64,000 nucleotides of DNA from an uncultured Bacteroidales bacterium (lineage in GTDB: Bacteria > Bacteroidota > Bacteroidia > Bacteroidales > Bacteroidaceae), in assembly GCA_902779165.1 (NCBI GenBank), contig CACZAN010000010.1:1-64000 (forward strand). The letters run 5' to 3'. Within the stretch, counting starts at the first letter, position 1; each line of letters begins with the position of its first letter. The position numbers and the translations under genes are program-made. Of this stretch, positions 25,795 through 34,814 are shown one piece after another. The notes beneath the pieces are model-generated. The model was given only the letters and a program-made list of their open reading frames with translations, was not told the origin of the DNA and ran no database searches.

Positions 25795-28032
25795 ATGAAA
25801 AAGATTCTATGTATCCTTCTCTGCGTCGTTGCCTGCCAAGGCCTGATGGCGCAGAAATGGGAAAAGATCGGAGACCGACCACAAATGGGATGGAACACCT
25901 GGAACAAGTTTGCCGGAAACATCAACGAGGAACTCGTGCGGGGAATCGCCGACGCCCTCGTGGAGACTGGCATGCGCGATGCCGGCTACACCTATATCAA
26001 CCTCGACGACTGCTGGCACGGCCAGCGCGACGCCGACGGCTTCATCCAGGCTGATCCTAAGCGCTTTCCAAGCGGTATCAAGGCACTGGCGGACTACGTT
26101 CATGCCAAAGGCCTGAAGCTGGGTATCTACAGCGACTGCGGCACGGAAACCTGTGCTGGCAAACCCGGAAGCCTCGGACACGAGTATCAGGATGCACTCC
26201 AATATGCCCGCTGGGAGGTGGACTACCTGAAGGAGGACTGGTGCAACACCACGAATATCAACGCCCGCGGAGCCTACAAACTGATGAGTGATGCCCTGCG
26301 TGCTTCCGGACGACCCATCTTCCTGAGTATGTGCGAGTGGGGCAGCAACAAGCCTTGGGAGTGGGCTGCAGAAATCGGTCACAGCTGGCGCATAGGTCCT
26401 GACATCTGGTGCAACTTCGATTCCACACGTGTGCATCCACAGGGATTCACGGACATCGGCGTCATGCAGTGCATTCGTCTCTGCGAGCCGCTGCGTAAGT
26501 ACGCCGGTCCCGGTCATTGGAACGACCCAGACATGCTCGAGGTGGGCAATGGCATGACGGTGAACGAGGACCGCGCGCACTTCGCCATGTGGTGCATGAT
26601 GGCGTCGCCACTCATCCTGGGCAACGACCTCCGTGCCATGAGCGAGGAGACCAAGGCAATCCTCATGAACCGAGAGATGATAGCCGTAGACCAAGACGAG
26701 CTGGGAGTGCAGGGACTGCGCTATGCTACCGAGCAGGGGCTGGAATTCTGGTTCAAACCCCTGAAAGGCGGAGACTGGGCGTTCACCATCCTCAACCCCA
26801 CCAAGGCGCCCGTCAGCTATGACCTCAACTGGCAGCACTTCAACCTCATCGACATGGAGGTGAGTCGTCTGGGCACCTATTTCGACCAGGTGACCTATTC
26901 CATCCGTAACCTCTGGACGCACGCCGACGAGGGCCGCACGCAGACCGCCGACAAGGTGTGGCGCACGTTGACTGTGCCTGCCCGCGATGTCATCTCCTAC
27001 CGCCTCTCGCCTTTGGCTAAGAATGCTTCCACAGCTGCCTCGCTGCTGCGTCAACGCCTGCAACGACTTCAGAAGCGTGGCATCATGTTCGGACATCAGG
27101 ACGATCCCTTCTATGGCTTAGGCTGGAGCTATGAAGCGGGTCGCAGCGATGTGCGCGACCTCGTGGGTGACTATCCGGCAGTAATGGGCTTCGAGCTCGG
27201 AGGCATCGAGTTGGGCGACGAGAAGAATCTCGATAGCGTGCCTTTCAACCTGATGCGTCAGGAGATGATTGCCCAGTCCCGAAGAGGCGGCATCATCACC
27301 ATCTCCTGGCATCCCCGCAATCCTCTGACGGGAGGCACGGCATGGGTCAACAACGAGGAGCGCAGCAAGAACACCGTCGCTGCCGTGCTTCCTGGAGGCA
27401 AGGTGCATGGAGTGTTCCATATTTGGCTGGGACGTCTCACCAGCTTCCTGGCATCGCTGAAGGACGAGCAGGGGCATCAGATTCCCATCATCTTCCGCCC
27501 CTGGCACGAGAACAGCGGAGCATGGTTCTGGTGGGGACGCGGGCTGTGCTCCAGCGAGGAGTACCGTGCCCTATGGAATATGACGCAGGACTTCGTTGCC
27601 AAGACGCTGCCCTACAACATCCTCTGGAGCTGGAGCCCCAACTATGGTTTTGAGCCGGACGAACTCGACACCTATCCCGGCGACGAGCGCGTGGACATCA
27701 TCGGACTTGATGCCTACCAGCAACGGGGAGGCGAGGAGGCATTCGTCAGTCAGCTGAACAAGGACCTCACTACGCTCTGCAACATGGCAAAGAAGAGCGG
27801 AAGACTTGTGGCTCTCACAGAATGCGGATTCCTGAACATCCCGGATCCCACGTGGTGGACGCGTGTGCTGAAGCCGCAGATTGAGAAATACCCCATCTGC
27901 TACTTCCTCGTATGGCGCAACGCCGACCGCAGGCAGTACTTCGCTCCAGCGAAGAATACCAAGGACGCAGAAGACTTCTGCAAGATGGTGAAAGACAAGA
28001 GAATACTCATGCTTAAAGACATTATCAAGTAA
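25795..28032 (+). CDS. Bifunctional GH27 alpha-galactosidase - GH26 mannanase fusion
   Basis: 745 residues. Residues about 25-405 are GH27: MGWNTWNKF, nucleophile Asp148 in YLKEDWC and acid/base Asp203 in WRIGPDIW. Residues about 412-745 are GH26: acid/base Glu572 in FRPWHENSGAWFWWG and nucleophile Glu676 in LVALTECGF. It would remove alpha-1,6-galactose and cut the exposed mannan chain of galactomannan. The N-terminus has both a VVAC lipobox at Cys14 and a possible signal peptidase I site (LMA-QK), so it may be a lipoprotein. The GH26 part may release mannobiose, like other periplasmic-type Bacteroides GH26 enzymes (inference). Confidence 0.92.
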   Translation: MKKILCILLCVVACQGLMAQKWEKIGDRPQMGWNTWNKFAGNINEELVRGIADALVETGMRDAGYTYINLDDCWHGQRDADGFIQADPKRFPSGIKALADYVHAKGLKLGIYSDCGTETCAGKPGSLGHEYQDALQYARWEVDYLKEDWCNTTNINARGAYKLMSDALRASGRPIFLSMCEWGSNKPWEWAAEIGHSWRIGPDIWCNFDSTRVHPQGFTDIGVMQCIRLCEPLRKYAGPGHWNDPDMLEVGNGMTVNEDRAHFAMWCMMASPLILGNDLRAMSEETKAILMNREMIAVDQDELGVQGLRYATEQGLEFWFKPLKGGDWAFTILNPTKAPVSYDLNWQHFNLIDMEVSRLGTYFDQVTYSIRNLWTHADEGRTQTADKVWRTLTVPARDVISYRLSPLAKNASTAASLLRQRLQRLQKRGIMFGHQDDPFYGLGWSYEAGRSDVRDLVGDYPAVMGFELGGIELGDEKNLDSVPFNLMRQEMIAQSRRGGIITISWHPRNPLTGGTAWVNNEERSKNTVAAVLPGGKVHGVFHIWLGRLTSFLASLKDEQGHQIPIIFRPWHENSGAWFWWGRGLCSSEEYRALWNMTQDFVAKTLPYNILWSWSPNYGFEPDELDTYPGDERVDIIGLDAYQQRGGEEAFVSQLNKDLTTLCNMAKKSGRLVALTECGFLNIPDPTWWTRVLKPQIEKYPICYFLVWRNADRRQYFAPAKNTKDAEDFCKMVKDKRILMLKDIIK

Positions 28033-28053
28033 GCAAAAAAATACAAGCATCAC

Positions 28054-29229
28054 ATGAATAGCCAGACTTTTACAGAAAGAATAAAGGAAATACGGGCACA
28101 CCACGAGCAGCTGCTGACGCGCACCAACGAGCCACTGACATGGGGGAACGGCATCTATGAGAAATACCAACATCCCATCCTCACCGCGGAACACACACCC
28201 CTGGAATGGCGCTACGACTTCTCGGAGCAGGACAACCCCTACCTGATGCAGCGCATCATGATGAATGCCGTGCTGAATGCCGGAGCCATTAAACTCAATG
28301 GACGCTACCTCGTTGTCTGCCGCGTGGAGGGAGCTGACCGCAAGAGCTTCTTTGCCGTGGCTGAGTCGCCCAACGGAGTGGACAACTTCCGATTCTGGGA
28401 TGAGCCCATCACCTTGCCCGAAGACAGCATCCCTGCCACTAACGTCTACGACATGAGACTCACCCAGCACCAGGATGGATGGATCTACGGCGTCTTCTGC
28501 GCTGAGCGCCACGATGACTCGCAGCCCGGCAACCTCAGCGCCGCCACAGCTACAGCAGGAATTGCCCGCACCAAAGACCTCATCACCTGGCAACGACTGC
28601 CAGACCTTCAGAGCAAGAGCCAGCAACGCAATGTTGTGCTGCATCCAGAGTTCGTGGAAGGCAAATATGCCCTCTACACCCGCCCGCAGGACGGATTCAT
28701 CGACACCGGCAGCGGTGGAGGCATCGGTTGGGCGTTGGTCGACGACATCACCCACGCTGAAGTGAAGGACGAGGTGATCATCAACGCGCGCCACTACCAC
28801 ACCATCCAGGAGGTGAAAAACGGTGAGGGGCCTGCACCCTTGAAGACCCCGAAGGGCTGGTTGCACCTGGCTCATGGAGTGCGTGGTACTGCCGACGGAC
28901 TGCGCTATGTACTATACATGTATATGACAGCTCTCGACGAACCAACCCGTGTCATCGCCCAGCCTGGCGGGTGGTTCCTCGTACCCGAGGGGCAGGAATA
29001 CGTGGGCGACGTGATGAACGTAGCCTTCTCCAACGGATGGATTCTCGATGACGACGGCCGCGTCCTCATCTATTACGCCACAGCCGACACACGTCTCCAT
29101 GTAGCCGTCAGTTCCATCGACCGTCTCATTGATTACTGCCTGAACACTCCGGAAGACGGGTTGAACACTGCAGCAAGTGTGGAAACCATCAAACAACTCA
29201 TCCGCAAGAATCATGGCACACTTAAGTGA
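28054..29229 (+). CDS. GH130 4-O-beta-mannosyl-glucose phosphorylase
   Basis: 391 residues, no signal peptide, five-bladed propeller family. Phosphorolyses mannosyl-glucose to alpha-mannose-1-phosphate and glucose in the cytoplasm. Motifs: WGNGIYEKY at 30-38, [29 protein letters not shown] with the catalytic-type Asp, and the phosphate-binding region near RNVVLHPEF and ARHYHTIQE. The pairing with cellobiose 2-epimerase in the same locus favours subfamily 1 activity on Man-Glc over mannan oligosaccharide phosphorylase; subfamily assignment by alignment would settle it. Its last 17 bases overlap the symporter start. Confidence 0.92.
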   Translation: MNSQTFTERIKEIRAHHEQLLTRTNEPLTWGNGIYEKYQHPILTAEHTPLEWRYDFSEQDNPYLMQRIMMNAVLNAGAIKLNGRYLVVCRVEGADRKSFFAVAESPNGVDNFRFWDEPITLPEDSIPATNVYDMRLTQHQDGWIYGVFCAERHDDSQPGNLSAATATAGIARTKDLITWQRLPDLQSKSQQRNVVLHPEFVEGKYALYTRPQDGFIDTGSGGGIGWALVDDITHAEVKDEVIINARHYHTIQEVKNGEGPAPLKTPKGWLHLAHGVRGTADGLRYVLYMYMTALDEPTRVIAQPGGWFLVPEGQEYVGDVMNVAFSNGWILDDDGRVLIYYATADTRLHVAVSSIDRLIDYCLNTPEDGLNTAASVETIKQLIRKNHGTLK

Positions 29230-30676
29230 AAAAATCGGCTACGGCTTGGGCGACATGTCGTCCTCGATGTTCTGGAAGGTCTTTTCATACTACCTCCCTT
29301 TCTTCTACAGCAACGTCTTCGGACTCTCACTCATCGATGCCGGAGTGCTCGTTCTCGTCACACGTATCTGGGATGCCGTCAGCGACCCCCTGATGGGAGT
29401 CATCGCCGACCGCACCCAAACGCGATGGGGAAAGTACCGTCCCTACCTGCTTTGGATTGCACCCTTGTTCAGCATTTGCGGTATCCTGCTTTTCACCACA
29501 CCCGACTGGACCTACAGTGCCAAACTCATCTACGCCTACGTCACTTACATCTTGATGATGACCGTCTATACCGCCATCAACGTCCCCTACGGCGCCATGC
29601 TTGGCGTAATGACAGCCGACCCACAGGAAAAGACCGTATTCTCCTCCTTCCGTATGTTCTTCGCCTATGGAGGCTCCTTCATCGCGCTGGCCGCTTGGGA
29701 ACCCCTGGTTGGCTTCTTCAAAGCTAACAGTCTTTGCGGAGAAAACGCCGGGAACACCTCTGCTGCTGTTGCCTGGCAGCACGCGATGATGGTCATCGCT
29801 ACAGCATGCCTCATCCTGTTCATCCTTACTTTTCGCCTAACGCGTGAGCGACTGAAAACTGTCAGCACCGTCTCCGTCGGCAGCGACTTCAAGGCCCTCC
29901 TCTCCAATCGTCCATGGTGGATCCTCATCGGCGCCGCCCTCTGTTTCAACCTTTTCAGCACCGTCCGCGGTGCCACCGTAGCCTATTACTTTGCCGACAT
30001 CATCGGTTTCGATGCGCAGCTCCATCTCCCCTCCCTTGGGGAGGGGCAAGGGGTGGGCTTCCTGTTCTACGCAGGTCTGTTCCTTAGTGTAGGCGAAGTC
30101 GCCAATATGGCAGGCGTAGCGTTGACCGTCGCCTTAGCCCGTCGTTTCGGCAAAAAGTCCCTGTTCATGGGCGTTAATGCGGCACTGGTCGTACTCAGCA
30201 CCACATTCTTTTTCATTCCCATTTCACAGACAGGCTTCTGGCTCATGTTGCTGTTCCAAATACTGATTTCCATACTCACTGGAATCATGTCGCCACTCAT
30301 CTGGTCGATGTATGCCGACGTCAGCGACTACGCCGAATATCACTACCACACAGCCTCCACAGGTCTCATCTTCTCCTCGTCCTCGATGGCTCAGAAATTC
30401 GGAGGTGCCTTCGGCGGAGCTGCCGTCCTCTGGCTACTCTCGGCCTGTGGCTACACCCCACGTACCGATGAACAATTAGCAGCCCAGGCCCTCATCACCC
30501 AGCCCGACTCCGCCCTCCTCTGCCTCCGCTATCTGATATCCTTCATCCCCGCTGCCGTCGCACTGATCGCCATACTTGTCTGCTATTTCTACCCCCTCAC
30601 GACTGCTCGAGTCAGGAACATCAGTGAGCAACTGAAAAGCATACGCTGCACGATCACCGCAGACAACGATGCTTAG
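29213..30676 (+). CDS. GPH-family cation:glycoside symporter (probable mannobiose importer)
   Basis: Twelve-helix inner-membrane transporter of 487 residues beginning [20 protein letters not shown], with the family motif [28 protein letters not shown] at about 48-75. I chose ATG 29213, which matches the usual N-terminus; it overlaps the phosphorylase gene by 17 bases, implying coupled translation. B. fragilis has a similar transporter next to its epimerase and GH130. A palindromic repeat is inserted in frame before helix 8. Confidence 0.9.
   Translation: MAHLSEKIGYGLGDMSSSMFWKVFSYYLPFFYSNVFGLSLIDAGVLVLVTRIWDAVSDPLMGVIADRTQTRWGKYRPYLLWIAPLFSICGILLFTTPDWTYSAKLIYAYVTYILMMTVYTAINVPYGAMLGVMTADPQEKTVFSSFRMFFAYGGSFIALAAWEPLVGFFKANSLCGENAGNTSAAVAWQHAMMVIATACLILFILTFRLTRERLKTVSTVSVGSDFKALLSNRPWWILIGAALCFNLFSTVRGATVAYYFADIIGFDAQLHLPSLGEGQGVGFLFYAGLFLSVGEVANMAGVALTVALARRFGKKSLFMGVNAALVVLSTTFFFIPISQTGFWLMLLFQILISILTGIMSPLIWSMYADVSDYAEYHYHTASTGLIFSSSSMAQKFGGAFGGAAVLWLLSACGYTPRTDEQLAAQALITQPDSALLCLRYLISFIPAAVALIAILVCYFYPLTTARVRNISEQLKSIRCTITADNDA
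30023..30059. repeat. Palindromic element inside the symporter gene, in frame
   Basis: Core CTCCCCTCCC-TTGG-GGAGGGG followed by a GGGGTGGGCTT tail. It encodes [12 protein letters not shown] at about residues 272-283, between transmembrane segments 7 and 8. Confidence 0.8.
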
Positions 30677-30757
30677 CCATCAAGTATTCACTCACCACCA
30701 CTTGCCTAAGGCAAAGATAATAGATAAAGACAGACAGAAGCGTCCGCTTCCTATCTC

Positions 30758-30790
30758 GCCTCTCCGCCACCCTCGGAGAGGCTTTCTTCT
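30758..30790 (+). terminator. Terminator after the mannan operon
   Basis: Perfect 9-bp stem GCCTCTCCG / CGGAGAGGC with a 7-base loop, followed by TTTCTTCT. It lies 82 bases after the symporter stop. Confidence 0.75.
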
Positions 30791-30825
30791 GCCCTATTCT
30801 TTGCCTTTACGACGCTCTACACCTC

Positions 30826-30970
30826 GTCGCGCGGGGAAGTAGTACTTGGTCGCGCGTGGAAGTATAGTTTGTCGTCGCAGGAAGTATAGTCTGTTGACTG
30901 TTCCATTAGTGGGACTGCTGTGTTCCACTGGTGGAACTCGCTGAGACATATATACGTGAGGGCTGAGACA
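30826..30970. repeat. 23-bp tandem repeat array plus small palindromes
   Basis: Three tandem units of 23, 23 and 22 bases (30826-30848, 30849-30871, 30872-30893) sharing a GTCGCGCG-like start and a GGAAGTATAGT middle. They are followed by two related palindromes (GTTCCATTAGTGGGAC, GTTCCACTGGTGGAAC) and a repeated GCTGAGACA. It fills the junction between the convergent symporter and GH16 genes. No ORF. Confidence 0.7.
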
Positions 30971-30981
30971 CTTAAGTGCGA

Positions 30982-31902
30982 TCAGCGGTTCTGATACACT
31001 CGGACGTAGTCGACTTCGTAGATGAGGGGGAAGGCGGTGTCGTCAACTTCGCCTCCGCTGCTGCCGATGGCCAGATTCAGGAGGATGTAGTGGCCGAAGC
31101 CGGGGCGGTCGGTAGAGAAGGGATTGAAGTTGCCGGGTCGGGCAGGAGCAGCCTGCGTTGCTTCGATTTCGTTGAGGAGTTCATCGTCGAGGTAGAGCCG
31201 GATGCTCTCGGGTGTCCAGTCCATTCGCCAGACGTGGAATTTCGATGCCCAGTCGGGGTCGCGGTCGGTGAAGTGGGTGAAGGGAACGCGCTGGGTGTCC
31301 CATGCGTCGCGCCCGTCGGCTCCTTGCCAGCAGGCATTCGCAAGGATTATGGGCATGGTGCGCTGGCGACTGGCCTGATCGTGGTGAATACCCATTGTGG
31401 CAGGCGGCACTCGGTAGAACTCCATCACATCGACCTCGCCTCCTGCTGGCCACCCTCCCTGATTCCCAAGTGTCCAGATGGCAGGCCATGAACCTGAGGC
31501 GATGGGTATGCGGGCGCGGACTTCGAGGCGTCCGTAGAGAAAGTCGAATCGTCCGCGGCTCTCAACGCAGGAACTGGTGTATTCCGCAAACTCCTGATTG
31601 CGACGCCAATCGCGGCTTCCGGCCTGATAGCGGGGATTGCGTACTCGCTCGCGCCGCCCTGTGATTTGCAGCACTCCGTCGGTGACACGGGCATTCTGCG
31701 GCTGGTACCATTGTAGCTCGTGGTTGCGCACGAATCCGTGTTCAAACTGCCAGCGTGTGGAGTCGGGTGCTCCGGGCTGGTCGAACTCATCGTGCCAGAC
31801 GAGTTTCATGCCTTCGTATTCGCGCACGTCCGCAGGTGCCTGCGCGTAGATAAAAAGAGGTGTGAGAAGGGCTGTGAAGAGGGTGTAAAGGGTCTTTTTC
31901 AT
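30982..31902 (-). CDS. GH16 endo-beta-glucanase (laminarinase-like)
   Basis: 306 residues, signal peptide ending FIYAQA, then a single jelly-roll GH16 domain. The catalytic motif GGEVDVMEF gives nucleophile Glu156, Asp158 and acid/base Glu161. SWPAIWTLGNQGGWPAGGE is typical of laminarinase-type enzymes acting on beta-1,3 or mixed-linkage glucan. It has its own promoter and points against the mannan operon, so it is probably regulated separately. Confidence 0.9.
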   Translation of the reverse strand: MKKTLYTLFTALLTPLFIYAQAPADVREYEGMKLVWHDEFDQPGAPDSTRWQFEHGFVRNHELQWYQPQNARVTDGVLQITGRRERVRNPRYQAGSRDWRRNQEFAEYTSSCVESRGRFDFLYGRLEVRARIPIASGSWPAIWTLGNQGGWPAGGEVDVMEFYRVPPATMGIHHDQASRQRTMPIILANACWQGADGRDAWDTQRVPFTHFTDRDPDWASKFHVWRMDWTPESIRLYLDDELLNEIEATQAAPARPGNFNPFSTDRPGFGHYILLNLAIGSSGGEVDDTAFPLIYEVDYVRVYQNR

Positions 31903-31924
31903 ACTTGTTTGTGCTTTTTCTGCG

Positions 31925-31985
31925 GCAAAGTTACAAAAAAATTGCCTATTTCGATACAGTATTGCGGACTTTTTTGTATTTTTGC
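31925..31985. promoter_or_regulatory. Divergent promoters of GH16 and the nucleoside transporter
   Basis: The minus strand has TAACTTTGC at 31925-31933 and the plus strand TATTTTTGC at 31977-31985. Only 43 bases separate them, so the upstream regions overlap. Confidence 0.6.
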
Positions 31986-32013
31986 GCCGTAATCAAACAA
32001 CATTTCAAAGAAG

Positions 32014-33285
32014 ATGAACTTAAAGTTTAGACTTACATTACTCAATTTCATCGAGTTTGCCGTTTGGGGCGCATACCTCACCTCGATGGGAACCTATCTG
32101 GCCACCGTAGGTTTAGGTCAGAACATCGGATGGTTCTACTCCGTGCAGGGCATCGTGAGTATTTTCATGCCGGCACTGATGGGAATTCTGGCCGACCGAT
32201 GGATGGAGGGACAGAAGGTGCTGAGCCTCTGCCACGCGCTGGCGGGCCTGTTCATGATTGGTGCCTCGGCGTATGCCTACAACGCTGGCGACAGCGTAGA
32301 GTTTGGCCCGCTCTTTGCTCTCTACACCGGTTCTGTAGCATTCTTCATGCCTACCATTGCGCTGAGTTATTCGGTGGCCTATTCGGCTCTGGAGAAGGCG
32401 GGCTTCGACTCCGTGAAGGCCTTCCCGCCCATTCGTGTCTGGGGCACCGTAGGTTTCATCGTGACGATGTGGATTGTGGATTTGTGCGGTCTGCAGGCAA
32501 CGCCCGGTCAGTGGATGGTGAGCGGCGCTCTGAGTATCGTTATGGCAGCCTACTCGCTGACGATGCCGAAGATGAAGATTGAGAAAGGTGCAGCCAAAAA
32601 GTCTTTGGCCGAAGCACTTGGGCTAAATGCCTTCAAGCTCTTCTTAAATCCAAGGATGGCAACCTTCTTTGTGTTTGCTATGCTTTTGGGAGTCTGTCTG
32701 CAAGTGACCAACGGCTTCGCCAATCCCTATATCACCAGCTTCGGCGCTGTTCCTGAATATGCCGACACCTTCGGCGTGCAGCATGCAAATATCCTGATTT
32801 CGCTGTCGCAGATGAGCGAGACGCTGTGCATTCTGCTCATCCCCTTCTTCCTCTCGCGCTTCGGAATCAAGAAGGTGGTGCTCATAGCCCTCATCGCCTG
32901 GGTGCTGCGCTTCGCCTTTTTCGGCCTCGGCAACCCTGGAAGCGGCGTGTGGCTATTCATCCTCTCGATGCTGGTTTACGGCGTAGCCTTTGACTTCTTC
33001 AACATCTCCGGTTCGCTGTATGTCAACCAGGAGACAGACGAGAGCATCCGCTCGAGTGCTCAGGGTCTGTTCATGATGATGACCAACGGTTTGGGCTCCT
33101 TCACGGGTTCACTGCTCGCACAGCATGTCATCAACAAGCGCGTCTTCAGTGCCGGCGTGACGGGTGAAGAAGCCATTGCCGGCTGGCAGACCAGCTGGTT
33201 TATCTTCGCCGCCTACGCTCTCGCGGTTGCTGTGCTCTTCGCCATCTTCTTCAAAGACGGAAAGAAGGAAACGTTGAAAGGTTGA
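32014..33285 (+). CDS. Nucleoside:H+ symporter family MFS transporter (NupG-like)
   Basis: Twelve-helix transporter of 423 residues. The opening LTLLNFIEFAVWGAYLTSMGTYL and the stretches MPALMGILADRW, FPPIRVWGTVGFI and SGSLYVNQETDESIRSSAQGL are characteristic of the Nuc_H_symport group found in Bacteroidetes. Likely imports nucleosides; the exact substrate is not determined. A single-gene unit by its context. Confidence 0.85.
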   Translation: MNLKFRLTLLNFIEFAVWGAYLTSMGTYLATVGLGQNIGWFYSVQGIVSIFMPALMGILADRWMEGQKVLSLCHALAGLFMIGASAYAYNAGDSVEFGPLFALYTGSVAFFMPTIALSYSVAYSALEKAGFDSVKAFPPIRVWGTVGFIVTMWIVDLCGLQATPGQWMVSGALSIVMAAYSLTMPKMKIEKGAAKKSLAEALGLNAFKLFLNPRMATFFVFAMLLGVCLQVTNGFANPYITSFGAVPEYADTFGVQHANILISLSQMSETLCILLIPFFLSRFGIKKVVLIALIAWVLRFAFFGLGNPGSGVWLFILSMLVYGVAFDFFNISGSLYVNQETDESIRSSAQGLFMMMTNGLGSFTGSLLAQHVINKRVFSAGVTGEEAIAGWQTSWFIFAAYALAVAVLFAIFFKDGKKETLKG

Positions 33286-33474
33286 AAAGTTGAAAAGTTC
33301 TCCAAGTGTGGAGCGTCGCAAGGCGCCGAGCGCTTGAAGTATCAAGCGACCAAAGGTCGAGCTGAAAGGTGGAAAAGTTGGGGCGGCCGATAACATGACG
33401 GAATAACGGAATGACGGAATAACGGAATGACGTGATAACATGATAACGGAGGCCGCTAAAGTTGAAAAGATAGT
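33286..33474. repeat. Intergenic cluster of small hairpins and short repeats
   Basis: After the transporter stop come GTTGAAAAGTT repeats, then four adjacent stem-loops with AAG-type loops: CTCCAAGTGTGGAG, GCGTCGCAAGGCGC, CGCTTGAAGTATCAAGCG and GACCAAAGGTC. A run of GACGGAATAACGGAAT repeats (33398-33452) follows. No ORF and no TTTGC promoter is evident, so the next gene may be read from upstream or through this region. Confidence 0.65.
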
Positions 33475-34059
33475 ATGTTTGACAATTCTGAAAATAAGAC
33501 AAAGGTAGAACTCTTCATCCATGCAATAGCAAGGACCAGTTCAGACGACTCACAGAGTGTGCTGCTGTTGAAGGAAAAGAAGGGGGAACGAATACTGCCC
33601 ATCATCACCACATACCACAAGGCGGTGAGGATGATGGCGGGGTCGCAGATTGCAGAATTCATGCTTCTGCCGATGTCCCCCGCAGATATTGGCAGCCAGC
33701 TGATGAAGAAGTTTGGCATCCGCCTGACTTCTGTGGAACTGACGTCCCTGCAGGACGGGAAGTTCATCTGTGCCGTCAGGGCAGAACGCGACGGCGAGGT
33801 GCAGTCGCTGGACTTCTGCAAAGCAGAGGACGCACTCATTATGGCAATCTCTGCCGGGTGTCCGATTATGATTGATGAGAAGTTGCTGGAGGCTCAATAT
33901 ATGCACCCCACGGGCGAAAACTCATTTGCCCTGAATATCAGCACACTCAGCCGCCAGATGCTGGAAGATGCCCTGAAATATGCCGTGGAGAACGAGAAAT
34001 ACGAGATCGCCTCGCGTCTGCGCGACGAACTGGCCAAGCGAAACGCCACGAATGCATGA
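33475..34059 (+). CDS. Bifunctional nuclease family protein (DUF151) with UVR-like tail
   Basis: 194 residues. The N-terminal 130 residues carry the bifunctional-nuclease/DUF151 pattern (LPIITTYHKAV, ISAGCPIMIDEKLLEA). The C-terminal 35 residues (LEDALKYAVENEKYEIASRLRDEL) match the UvrB/UvrC helical motif that often ends this family in Bacteroidetes. Exact role unknown, perhaps nucleic-acid binding or repair. Its stop overlaps the start of rsmE by four bases. Confidence 0.85.
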   Translation: MFDNSENKTKVELFIHAIARTSSDDSQSVLLLKEKKGERILPIITTYHKAVRMMAGSQIAEFMLLPMSPADIGSQLMKKFGIRLTSVELTSLQDGKFICAVRAERDGEVQSLDFCKAEDALIMAISAGCPIMIDEKLLEAQYMHPTGENSFALNISTLSRQMLEDALKYAVENEKYEIASRLRDELAKRNATNA

Positions 34060-34802
34060 AAGAACTCCGTTTCTTCTATACTCCCGACCCCTCGGCAGGC
34101 CAGCTGCCTGCTGACGAGGCGCAACACGCCCTGCGCGTACTGCGACTGCAGATGGGCGATGAGCTGCATCTGATGGACGGACAAGGAGCATTCTATCGGG
34201 CCGTCATCACTGAGGCCGGAGGCCACCACTGCCGCTATCGTATAGAAGAGATACTGCCGCAACATCCTGAATGGCAGGGCACTATACATCTCGCCGTAGC
34301 GCCCACAAAGAACATGGACCGCATGGAGTGGTTCACCGAGAAAGCCACCGAAATCGGCATCGACCGCCTCTCGCTGCTCGACTGCCGCTTCTCCGAGCGC
34401 AAGGTGGTGAAGACGGATCGGCTGGAGAAAATCATCGTGGCAGCCATGAAGCAGAGCCACAAGGCCTGGAAGCCACAACTCGATGAGGTGCAGCCCTTCA
34501 AGCGGTTCATCGCTCGCGAAGACCTGCCTGCCCAGCGGTTCATCGCCCATTGCTATGAGATGGCAGACGTGCGCCCAGCGCCAGAAGACTCCTTAGCGGG
34601 CAACAAGCCCTTCCTCCTCGACCTCCTTCAGCCTCACACTCCCGCCCTCGTCCTGATTGGCCCCGAGGGGGATTTCAGCATCGATGAAGTGCGCGAGGCA
34701 GAAGCCGCAGGATTCCGTTCCGTATCCCTCGGCACCAGCCGACTGCGCACAGAGACCGCCGCCCTCGCTGCCGTTCACATGATGCGCCTTGCCAACAGAT
34801 AA
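34056..34802 (+). CDS. rsmE: RsmE, 16S rRNA (uracil-1498-N3)-methyltransferase
   Basis: 248-residue SPOUT methyltransferase that modifies U1498 of 16S rRNA. An N-terminal PUA-like part (DEAQHALRVLRLQMGDELHLMDG) is followed by the knotted domain with PTKNMDRMEWFTEKATEIG, CRFSERKV, MKQSHKAW, LIGPEGDFS and SLGTSRLRTETAAL, the classical RsmE motifs. It overlaps the preceding gene and is 12 bases from the next. Confidence 0.95.
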   Translation: MKELRFFYTPDPSAGQLPADEAQHALRVLRLQMGDELHLMDGQGAFYRAVITEAGGHHCRYRIEEILPQHPEWQGTIHLAVAPTKNMDRMEWFTEKATEIGIDRLSLLDCRFSERKVVKTDRLEKIIVAAMKQSHKAWKPQLDEVQPFKRFIAREDLPAQRFIAHCYEMADVRPAPEDSLAGNKPFLLDLLQPHTPALVLIGPEGDFSIDEVREAEAAGFRSVSLGTSRLRTETAALAAVHMMRLANR

Positions 34803-34814
34803 ACCCAACCTATT

